From Ignavibacteria bacterium (GTDB lineage: Bacteria; Bacteroidota; Ignavibacteria; Kapaibacteriales; UBA2268), in the NCBI GenBank assembly GCA_016844745.1, contig JAERMQ010000007.1, forward strand, positions 62,001 to 126,000: a stretch of DNA of 64,000 bases, in the 5' to 3' direction. The notes beneath the pieces are model-generated. The model worked only from the letters and a program-made list of their open reading frames with translations, did no database searches and was not told where the DNA came from. Position 1 is the stretch's first letter; each line of letters starts with the position of its first letter. Below, one piece after another: positions 44,955 to 52,549 of this stretch. The position numbers were made by a program, and so were the translations under genes.

Positions 44955-45272
44955 ATGTTTAGTAAAAACGATTGCATAAAATACGCCCAGGAATTTGTAG
45001 ATAAAGTCATTGCTAAGGGTATTAATATAAAATATGCGAAATTATTTGGTTCGTATTCAAAAAATACTCAAACAGTAGACTCAGATATAGATATATTATT
45101 AGTATCTGATGAATTTAAGGGTGTCGGATTTATTGACAATGTTCTGATTGCAAATGAACTATATGAATTTGAATATATTCAGGTAAAAACATATTCAGTA
45201 AATGATTATGAAGAAGGCGACCCTTTTGTTGAAGAAATCAACAAATCAGCGTTACAATTGAGAATTAATTAG
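44955..45272 (+). CDS. Minimal nucleotidyltransferase (MNT-type antitoxin)
   Basis: The 105-residue protein has LFGSYSKNTQTVDSDIDILLV: the GSxxxxxxxxxSDxDxLL core of nucleotidyltransferases. The ATG directly follows the eroded HEPN gene, the usual HEPN-MNT order in which the HEPN RNase toxin comes first. The protein appears complete. Together with the pair at 3190-3573, this is the second HEPN-MNT module in the window with only its antitoxin intact, here with the genes in the opposite order. Confidence 0.85.
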   Translation: MFSKNDCIKYAQEFVDKVIAKGINIKYAKLFGSYSKNTQTVDSDIDILLVSDEFKGVGFIDNVLIANELYEFEYIQVKTYSVNDYEEGDPFVEEINKSALQLRIN

Positions 45273-45376
45273 AATTATTCAAAAAATTGGTTCGGAAGAT
45301 ATTTTATCTATAATACTTTGATAAAATTCTCAATTATTTCTTAAATTTAATTTTACCTTCGTTAAAGGAGTATTTT

Positions 45377-47623
45377 ATGAAGAAGCTTTTATTACTGTTA
45401 TTCTTTTTTATTTTTCCCTGTATCAGTCTATTTGCAGATGAACAATACAATTTACAACCAACTAACGGTCCTTATGGCGGATTCATAAGTAGTTTCTGTT
45501 ATGACAGCAGCAATAAAAATTTATTTGCTAATTCGGAACATATTTATAAACTTAACAGGGCAACAAATAAGTGGGAAAGACAATTTGAAGGACTTGATTC
45601 AAACAAGTATTATTCTTATACCTTAGTATATACAGATAGTATATATCTTATGAATTATGTTGAGGGTAGTAGTGACATGGTTTGGGGTGAGGGATTTCTA
45701 AGGAGTTCAGATAAGGGTAAAAGCTGGAACAAAGACACCAATTTAATAGTTTCGTTATATAACGTTCTGAAATTAAACAATTACTTATTTGCTGCATGTG
45801 GAGGTCCGTATGGTTTGTATCGAAGTGCTGATAAAGGTTTGACTTGGACAAGAAGTTTGAATGGAATGGACTCATTAACATTAGGGTCTGGGAGTTTTGA
45901 CCAGGTGGAAACAATTAAGACTACAAACAAAGATTTCTTATTTTTAAGGGATTATTCAAATGGAATTTTTCGTTCTGATGATTATGGTGAGTCATGGCAG
46001 AAAGTCTCTGGCGCACTGCCTACATCGAAAAATTCTACTTTAACGAATTATACAGCTATGACCACAACGCCTGATAATAAAATATTTGTTTCGTCTGATG
46101 CAGGAATTTTCAGGAGCACTAATTTCGGAGATACATGGCAAAAAATGATTGATGGACTTGCAGAATTTTATTCCTTTGACATGGATTATTTAAAAAGCGA
46201 TGCAAACGGAAATGTTTTTGCATCTGCTTATGGCATAGGCATAATTCGACTAAAGCAGAATGATACTACATGGCAGTTTATTAATAACGGATTGGTTCAA
46301 ATATCAACCTGGGACATTTTCTTTGATGAATCTTTAGGTATCTTCTCCGCAACCTACGGTGGTGTTTACAAATCCACTAATTTTGGGGATAACTGGGTTT
46401 ACTTTAACGATGGAATTAATCAACCTCTCAGAATCAAATGCCTTGCTGTCTCAAAAAACGGGTTATTTGCCGGAACAGAGCAAAACGGAATATATTATAC
46501 ATCAGACAAAGGTAATAGTTGGAAACCCGTGAATAATGGAATATATGAGAGTGAAATTGTTATATTAAAAATTGATTCAAAAGGTAATATTTATGCTAAA
46601 TCAAAAAGTGGAATAATTTTTAAATCTTCCGATAATGGTTCAAGTTGGGAGAAAATAAATTTAGGGGTTCCTGAAACAGATTCCGGAATAGGCGAACTGA
46701 CAATTAATTCCAGGGATGAAATTATTCTATCTTATTACAGTACAAAATCCCGGTCTGGTAGTTTAATATTGAGCAAAGACGGAGGAAAAAATTGGGAACA
46801 TATTAATTTCCCTTATAAGAGAATTTCTATATTAACTTATGATAAAAAGGATAATCTTTTTGTTATGGCAGATTCTACTATCTACAGGAGCAGCAATAAC
46901 GGATTATCATGGTTGGCTGTTCATAAATTTGACCATTTCTTTTATGTTAATTGCTTTTATGTAACGAATAATAATTCGATTTTCTTATTAAACAGAAATT
47001 ATGAAATTTTCAGAAGTATTGATAATGGTTATTCATGGATAAATTTAACCCAGGGTTTGCAGAAGAGTAGTAAAATTACTTGCATAACTTCGCTTGATAT
47101 GGATAAACGATTAATATGCGGTGATTACATTGAAGGTTTTTATATCAGTAATGACAACGGAGATTCATGGAATCATTATAATGATAATCTGCCTTACTAC
47201 GATGCTTTCCCGACACCTGAAAAATTCAGGGATTTCGCTTATGACGGCAATGGTACTATATATGCAGCAACTTATAATGGTGTATATAAAATGGCTAATA
47301 TATTATCAGTACAACCTTCATATAACGAAAATCCAATTTTAGAAATTTCACCAAATCCAGCAACTGATTTCATTGAAATATCATTGACAGGGAACTGGGG
47401 TCTGGGGTCTGGGGTCTGGGAACTGGGAACTGGAAAATTTCTAAAACCCCATACCCAAAACCCTGACCCCAGATATATCCGCATTTATAATACAATGGGT
47501 GAAATAGTGATGAATGTAAAGGTTCAACAGATTGAAACTCATCGAATCGATGTATCTTCCCTCCCGAGCGGACTTTATTTTGTGCGGTTTGGAGGGTATG
47601 TGTGCAAGTTTGTTAAACTATAA
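45377..47623 (+). CDS. T9SS-secreted BNR/sortilin-like beta-propeller protein
   Basis: The 748-residue protein has a signal peptide (1-20) and a run of Asp-box-like turns along its length (SSDKGKSWN, SADKGLTWT, SDDYGESWQ, STNFGDTWQ, TSDKGNSWK, SSDNGSSWE, SIDNGYSWI, SNDNGDSWN) making one or two beta-propellers. The sorting domain (SPNPATDFIEISLTG ... GLYFVRFGGYVCKFVKL) holds an inserted NWGLGSGVWELGTG-type segment. Function is probably carbohydrate or protein binding outside the cell; enzymatic activity cannot be claimed. A mismatch-containing hairpin after the stop may terminate the transcript. Confidence 0.8.
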   Translation: MKKLLLLLFFFIFPCISLFADEQYNLQPTNGPYGGFISSFCYDSSNKNLFANSEHIYKLNRATNKWERQFEGLDSNKYYSYTLVYTDSIYLMNYVEGSSDMVWGEGFLRSSDKGKSWNKDTNLIVSLYNVLKLNNYLFAACGGPYGLYRSADKGLTWTRSLNGMDSLTLGSGSFDQVETIKTTNKDFLFLRDYSNGIFRSDDYGESWQKVSGALPTSKNSTLTNYTAMTTTPDNKIFVSSDAGIFRSTNFGDTWQKMIDGLAEFYSFDMDYLKSDANGNVFASAYGIGIIRLKQNDTTWQFINNGLVQISTWDIFFDESLGIFSATYGGVYKSTNFGDNWVYFNDGINQPLRIKCLAVSKNGLFAGTEQNGIYYTSDKGNSWKPVNNGIYESEIVILKIDSKGNIYAKSKSGIIFKSSDNGSSWEKINLGVPETDSGIGELTINSRDEIILSYYSTKSRSGSLILSKDGGKNWEHINFPYKRISILTYDKKDNLFVMADSTIYRSSNNGLSWLAVHKFDHFFYVNCFYVTNNNSIFLLNRNYEIFRSIDNGYSWINLTQGLQKSSKITCITSLDMDKRLICGDYIEGFYISNDNGDSWNHYNDNLPYYDAFPTPEKFRDFAYDGNGTIYAATYNGVYKMANILSVQPSYNENPILEISPNPATDFIEISLTGNWGLGSGVWELGTGKFLKPHTQNPDPRYIRIYNTMGEIVMNVKVQQIETHRIDVSSLPSGLYFVRFGGYVCKFVKL
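47392..47475. repeat. G-rich/C-rich inserted repeat in a propeller sorting domain
   Basis: GGAACTGGGGTCTGGGGTCTG at its start and ACCCCATACCCAAAACCCTGACCCC at its end form an imperfect inverted repeat, in frame. It falls between FIEISL and IRIYNTMGE, the same place as the insertions in 40217-41632 and 41719-44157. Confidence 0.8.
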
Positions 47624-47654
47624 AAGCATCTGAGAAAATTTAATTGTCATTGCT

Positions 47655-47698
47655 GTGAATACAGGAATCCCCTGCTGATAGGAGATTCCTGCATTCAC
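47655..47698 (+). terminator. Possible terminator hairpin after the propeller gene
   Basis: GTGAATACAGGAATC pairs with GATTCCTGCATTCAC with one mismatch around a 14-base loop, 32 bases after the stop. There is no pronounced T-run directly after it. Confidence 0.5.
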
Positions 47699-47882
47699 AT
47701 GAATAACATATTTAATTTCTCTACTTTAAGAGGTTCCAATTTTATTATGGGAAAAATATTTCATGAATTTGAAGGAAATAAATAATTTTCTATAAGAGAA
47801 TTAATACTATCCTCAATAAAAATTTATTAATTTTGCTTTTTAATATGTGAATAAATTATTATAATTGATATAGGAATAAACC

Positions 47883-48551
47883 ATGAAAAAATCATTAAAA
47901 ATTCTATTAGTCATAATATCAGTTGCAATTACATTTTCCTGCGCCAGCTTGACTTACAGCCCATCTCTCAATTTGCCGGATAAAATTCAAAAAGATGAAA
48001 CCAAAGTAGCCGCCGCTTATGAACTTCTTCCATTGACAAATGACAATGAGGACGGAGATGATATTGTCCATGGCATGTTTGTCTCAATCCAACATTCATA
48101 TTCATCGCGCTTCTGTATGCAGGCAAAGTATTGGGCAGAAATTAATTCATTCAAGGCAGGTAAGGATTACAATCATGGCGCTGCGTTAACATCATACATC
48201 CTTTTAAATGATACTAATGCAGTTAATAAGTTTTATTTAGCGCCTACTATCGGGATGTCATTAATAGAAAATAAAATTGATATGGGTACCATTGGCAGTT
48301 GGATTGCGATGCAAACGCAAAAATATTCCGTTTTCGAACCTTATGCTGCATTAGGTATAATATATGGCAATACTAATTTTGATAGAAATGAGTGGGGGCT
48401 TGGATTAATTCCTAACGTTGGGACAAACATAAGTATATTTAATAATTTGATGCTGAACATTGAAATCTCATTTCCTCAATTGATAAATTCTGATTTTGAA
48501 TTTGTGAGATATTATTTCTGCCCAACGGTAGGTTTTAGTTATGGAATTTAA
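47883..48551 (+). CDS. Hypothetical outer-membrane lipoprotein
   Basis: The 222-residue protein has a lipoprotein signal (ITFSCASLT, Cys ~20). The body contains alternating hydrophobic strands (FYLAPTIGMSLIEN, YAALGIIYGNTNF, LMLNIEISFPQL) and ends with an aromatic strand FCPTVGFSYGI, as in small outer-membrane beta-barrels. No family was recognised. A TAatTTTG at 47828-47835 is a possible -7 promoter element. It is followed by the split membrane-protein gene. Confidence 0.65.
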   Translation: MKKSLKILLVIISVAITFSCASLTYSPSLNLPDKIQKDETKVAAAYELLPLTNDNEDGDDIVHGMFVSIQHSYSSRFCMQAKYWAEINSFKAGKDYNHGAALTSYILLNDTNAVNKFYLAPTIGMSLIENKIDMGTIGSWIAMQTQKYSVFEPYAALGIIYGNTNFDRNEWGLGLIPNVGTNISIFNNLMLNIEISFPQLINSDFEFVRYYFCPTVGFSYGI

Positions 48552-48612
48552 AATTTAGAAAAATGATAATAAGTTTTAAAAATTTATAAACAAAAAAGTA
48601 ATTTAGGATTAC

Positions 48613-49146
48613 ATGAGATTATCAAAAAAAGAAAAAATTGATATTATGCATAACTTGCAGAAATTTTCATTCGATAGTTTTAAGGAAAGAAGACAATATC
48701 AATGGAAAATTTCAATTTCATTATGGACTATATTAATTTTATTAATCTATGCCTTAATGAAAGAAGAGATCAAGACTGATTTACAATCATTTCCTTTGAT
48801 ATTATTTCTTGTACTTTATACAATTTAGATATTGCATTTTTTTTGGATAATAAATATACAAAAAAGATGTGATTCCGACTTAAAAGTGAGCTATTTTTGG
48901 GAAAAGCAAATTATGGGAAGTATAAATGTTACTTATTGGGATGAAATAGAATATGGTTTTAAAAAAATTGAAATCGGGAAAAATAAAATATTTCATTGGG
49001 CTACAATTTTTCAAGTATCAATTACTTTATTACTTGTAATTATTATTTTTTCTATTATTTATAATTCAAGTTTACATCATAAATTTCTTATTATTTTCTT
49101 TAATCAGATTGGATATAATTGGTTATTTATTTTCATAAAACTATAG
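48613..49146 (+). pseudogene. Small membrane-protein gene split by an in-frame amber codon
   Basis: Codons from the ATG at 48613 run to LILFLVLYTI, where a TAG (48826-48828) occurs. The same frame then continues open for 105 codons (ILHFFWIINIQKRCDSD ... NWLFIFIKL) to the stop at 49144-49146. The halves fit one protein: a basic N-terminus, a helix pair, a soluble segment and a final helix (IFQVSITLLLVIIIFSII). It is likely a recent nonsense mutation. The alternative is two small genes, the second beginning at a TTG (48832) without a ribosome site. The family is unknown. Confidence 0.55.
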
Positions 49147-49270
49147 CTATTTAATTAGGAACAAAGACTAACGGGTTGAAAAAAATAGGTCGGGTTTATA
49201 GTTCATCGACTTATATCTTGACAATTATCTGTTAATCTGAGACCAAATATATTGAAGCTGAAAAATAAAC

Positions 49271-49313
49271 ACACCCCTTAATTCCGCTCTCCGGAGCAGG
49301 ATTAAGAGTTGAG
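49271..49313. repeat. Decayed copy of the CACACCCCTTAATTCC palindrome
   Basis: ACACCCCTTAATTCCGCTCT and its partly mutated complement (CGGAGCAGGATTAAGAGTTG) form an imperfect stem, 22 bases downstream of the transglycosylase stop on the minus strand. It matches the family at 28591-28634. Confidence 0.75.
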
Positions 49314-49334
49314 CTATTTTAAATATTATTTTTT

Positions 49335-51713
49335 TTACTGTATCCTAATCTTCTGCCCAACTGCAAGTTTATTCGATTTAATCGTGGGATTCTTCGATTT
49401 AAGCGAACCAACGCTAACGCCGAACTTCTTTGCTACAGTACCGAAAGTTTCACCTTTCCGGATTGTATAATATTTCGGCAGCTTATTGATTTTTTTGGAC
49501 GAAGCAACCGAACTGCCCTTATCAGGCTGATTGGTGTATATTTTCAGGCGGGAACCTTTGTAAACCGTATTACCGGTAACTTTCCCCTTATTCCATTTCT
49601 TAATCAGGTCTTCGTCAACGCCATATTCCGCTGCTATTGTACCAAGTGATTCGCCTGCCTTAACTTTATGCACGACAACCGACTTCGATGATGTTTCCTT
49701 TGTTGAGGCGCGTTCGGTGGCAGTGTATTTGGAGCCGTCAACCTTGATTTTCAGGACCTGTCCGGTGAATATACTTTTCTTCTTCAACCTGTTAGCGCCA
49801 ACGATGTCTTCAATTGAGACATTATAATTATCGGCAATTTTAGCAAGAGTTTCGCCTTTTTTAACTTTATGCTTAACCGTTTTGACGTTCTTCAGTTTTG
49901 CAATAGTGGTAGTTGAATTATCTTCCGAAGAGCGTTTTTTCTTGGCTATTATCAGTTCCCTGCCGGCATCGAGTTTATCATCATCGTAAGAAATATTATT
50001 CAGGTTGCGGAGGTCGGCAAGCCGCACGCCATATTGTGCTGCAATGCTATACAAAGTTTCACCCTGAACGACAGTATGGGTAACATTATCACCTTCGGTG
50101 TTGAGTTTTTTCGATGTAACCGGAACCTGTTTTTCGGAAGAACTTGCCTCTGATGAACCGGGTAATTGCTGTGAAAGCGGCACGCGAAGAACAGTCCCGG
50201 CTTTTACTTTTGTTTTGTAGCTGCTCAATCCGTTAATGGAAGCCAAATCACGCGAGGAGACATTGTACTTCTCGGCTATTGTAAGCAGGTTTTCGCCTCT
50301 TGCAACTTTATGATTTATCCAGGGCTGCTTTTCTTCCTCGGTAAGTGAGGCGAAGTTATTCATGAAATTATTCTTCGTGCCGACCGGAATCTTTAGGGTG
50401 TAATTTGTTACATCCGGTGGAGTACAGGACTTTATAAGTTCGCAATTCAGCAATGCAAGTTCTTCGGTAGAGACACCGGCGCATTTTGCAAGAGCTTTCA
50501 TACTAATGGCGCCAGGCACCTGAATTGTTTCGTAAACATATTCCGGCTGGAAGTTCAATTCTGCACGCTTGAACCCGTAATATTCGGGCTGAAGCATTAT
50601 TTTCGTAGCTGCAATATATAACGGAACATATTTCCTGGTTTCTTTAGGAAGATTATTTCTTATATCCCAGAAAGTAGGCTTATCGATTTTTGTTTTTGTT
50701 TTAGCACGATTAACGCAATTAATACCACAATTATATGCGGAAAGAGATAAGTGCCAATCGCCTAACTCGTTATATAAATCCCTCAGGTGACGGACAGCAG
50801 CGCGTGTTGCTTTTTCGGGGTCGCGACGTTCGTCGATCCAAACAGATGAATTTGTATTTAAGCCATAAAGAGCGCCGGTCGAGCGGATGAATTGCCAAAG
50901 CCCAACTGCCTGTGCTCGTGAAACTGCATTCGGGTCTAATCCACTTTCTGTCATCGATAAGTAAATAATTTCTTGTGGCACACCCTCTTCGGCTGCAATT
51001 CTCTTCATCATGGGGAACCAGCGGGAGGAGCGTTCGAGCCATTTCTTATAATATTTCCTGCCCTGATTCTGCGCTAAAAACACTATGGCTTTATCTACCA
51101 ATTCATTATCGTCCAACGGAACCATAGTTTGGAATGAAATTGTCGAAGGTTTGATAGTCGCAGTATCTTTATTTTTTTGAATTGTTGAGACAGGTGTTTC
51201 GGCTGTTAAAACCTTTTCGGCTTCCTGATAGAATTTTTCGCGCAGAATGAAGAAAGATGAGTTTTCGTCTAATTTACTTAAATCGTGAATGTAATATTCA
51301 AAGTCTTCCACAATAGATGTAACTAAATCGGTGAAGTCCTGGTTTTGTTCGATACCCGGATAGCTTGCCAAAACGTTCAGTATATCTATGGATTGCTCGA
51401 AATACTTCGCTGCAGTTAGAGTATCTTTATTGGAAATTAAAATCAGTGCCTGCAAATATTTCTGCCGTGATTTTTCAAGAGTGGAGAGGACGAATTCATC
51501 TTTGGTATATGCGGGAGTGGGTACATCGTCTAATTCGGAATATTTATCCGGGAAGATTTGCGTCTGTTGCAAATCGCCTTTCTTGGCTTCAGCCTTGCGT
51601 TTAGCAGGAGTTTGTGCAGTAAGCGACAAAGTAAATCCAGTGACAAGCAACAGCGTGACGAACAGATTCAATATCCTTATTTTCGATGTTTTTACTTTTT
51701 TATAATAACCCAT
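49335..51713 (-). CDS. MltD-like lytic transglycosylase with five LysM domains
   Basis: The 792-residue protein has a signal segment (~11-32). An SLT catalytic domain (~235-360) carries the active-site Glu in LSMTESGLDPNAVSR, AQAVGLWQF and LSAYNCG. Five LysM peptidoglycan-binding domains follow: HKVARGENLLTIAEKY, HTVVQGETLYSIAAQY, HKVKKGETLAKIADNY, HKVKAGESLGTIAAEY and YTIRKGETFGTVAKKF. It cleaves peptidoglycan glycan strands with formation of 1,6-anhydro ends in the periplasm. Five LysM domains is more than the two typical of E. coli MltD. Confidence 0.93.
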   Translation of the reverse strand: MGYYKKVKTSKIRILNLFVTLLLVTGFTLSLTAQTPAKRKAEAKKGDLQQTQIFPDKYSELDDVPTPAYTKDEFVLSTLEKSRQKYLQALILISNKDTLTAAKYFEQSIDILNVLASYPGIEQNQDFTDLVTSIVEDFEYYIHDLSKLDENSSFFILREKFYQEAEKVLTAETPVSTIQKNKDTATIKPSTISFQTMVPLDDNELVDKAIVFLAQNQGRKYYKKWLERSSRWFPMMKRIAAEEGVPQEIIYLSMTESGLDPNAVSRAQAVGLWQFIRSTGALYGLNTNSSVWIDERRDPEKATRAAVRHLRDLYNELGDWHLSLSAYNCGINCVNRAKTKTKIDKPTFWDIRNNLPKETRKYVPLYIAATKIMLQPEYYGFKRAELNFQPEYVYETIQVPGAISMKALAKCAGVSTEELALLNCELIKSCTPPDVTNYTLKIPVGTKNNFMNNFASLTEEEKQPWINHKVARGENLLTIAEKYNVSSRDLASINGLSSYKTKVKAGTVLRVPLSQQLPGSSEASSSEKQVPVTSKKLNTEGDNVTHTVVQGETLYSIAAQYGVRLADLRNLNNISYDDDKLDAGRELIIAKKKRSSEDNSTTTIAKLKNVKTVKHKVKKGETLAKIADNYNVSIEDIVGANRLKKKSIFTGQVLKIKVDGSKYTATERASTKETSSKSVVVHKVKAGESLGTIAAEYGVDEDLIKKWNKGKVTGNTVYKGSRLKIYTNQPDKGSSVASSKKINKLPKYYTIRKGETFGTVAKKFGVSVGSLKSKNPTIKSNKLAVGQKIRIQ

Positions 51714-52549
51714 ACTTACCTCATTTTTTACAAAACGGTATTATTGATAAAATATAATATAAGTATTTTAAATTAGAATAGCAAGAAAATTTATTTAATC
51801 TTTTTGTTAAATGACAATAATTTAATCGTTTATAATGAAGGATTTAAATTAATTATGAATTATAAATTATAAATAATGAATTATGATGTGTCATTCACGA
51901 TGGTGCATGAATCCTTGCAGGAGCGGTTTTTTAAGAAATTCAACTTTAAGAAAGTTTCCCTACTTCGGATAGTTTTCTTTTTTGCTATTTCTTGCTAAAA
52001 ATTCACGAATTTTAAAATATTGAGTTCTAACTAAAATCCGAAAATTGAAGTCCCAAGTACAACAGGTGTCATGTCTATTGTACTTTGAACAGACAAGAAT
52101 GTCTATTCTACTATTAATTTCATTAAATTATCTATTCTACTATTAATTTCATTAAATTAGTAGGTCAGACATTCTTGTCTGACGCGCCCATCTATGCTTG
52201 ACTTGACAATAGGGGAATTAGTAAGTCTTTGATGTATTAAATTTCAAAATTCTATCTATGAATGTAATTTTCACCAAAAATGCTTTTGATAGCGGACTCA
52301 ATTATGGGGAGTTCTAAAAATTGTCATTCCTGCATCCACTGGAATGACATTCTATAATATTTAGAACCTCGCTCAAATTATTTTTATACAATTTGTAACT
52401 AAAAGCAATTTGAACTGTTAATTGTTAGAGGATACTTTTGGAAATAATATTTTTTTAAAGTATATTTGGATATTGAATAGCACGAAAATGATTTTTTCAA
52501 GTTCTTAAAATCGGGAATTAATTTGTCAAAAATATAGAGGGAAACTCTA
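51714..52549. other. Gene-free, repeat-rich region
   Basis: This 836-base stretch between two divergent genes has no credible ORF. It contains AT-rich runs (51841-51885), a weak hairpin with GAAAGTTTCC (~51949), the duplicated inverted repeat at 52090-52181, the tail AATTAGTAAGTCTTTGAT shared with 21022-21040, and a GTTCTAAAAATTGTCATTCC palindrome at 52312-52373 related to 10326-10454. A near-consensus -7 element TTaaTTTG lies at about 52518-52525. Confidence 0.6.
52090..52181. repeat. Inverted repeat (CAGACAAGAATGTC family) with internal 29-bp duplication
   Basis: The arms CAGACAAGAATGTC (52090-52103) and their exact complement (52168-52181) are the same as in the copy at 19986-20047. The centre contains two consecutive identical 29-bp blocks (52102-52130 and 52131-52159), beginning TCTATTCTACTATTAA. 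Confidence 0.93.

Noticed and set aside
45648-47484. Minus-strand open frames inside the propeller gene
   Set aside because: They are shadows of a well-supported T9SS protein and have no coding features of their own.
37279-47623. Sialidase or other exo-glycosidase activity for the propeller proteins
   Set aside because: Asp-box-like turns are present, but the arginine triad and catalytic Tyr/Glu of sialidases could not be identified.
31269-48828. Reassignment of TAG as a sense codon
   Set aside because: TAG is used as a normal stop, for example at 18400-18402 and 26953-26955, so the two in-frame TAGs are better explained as mutations or errors.
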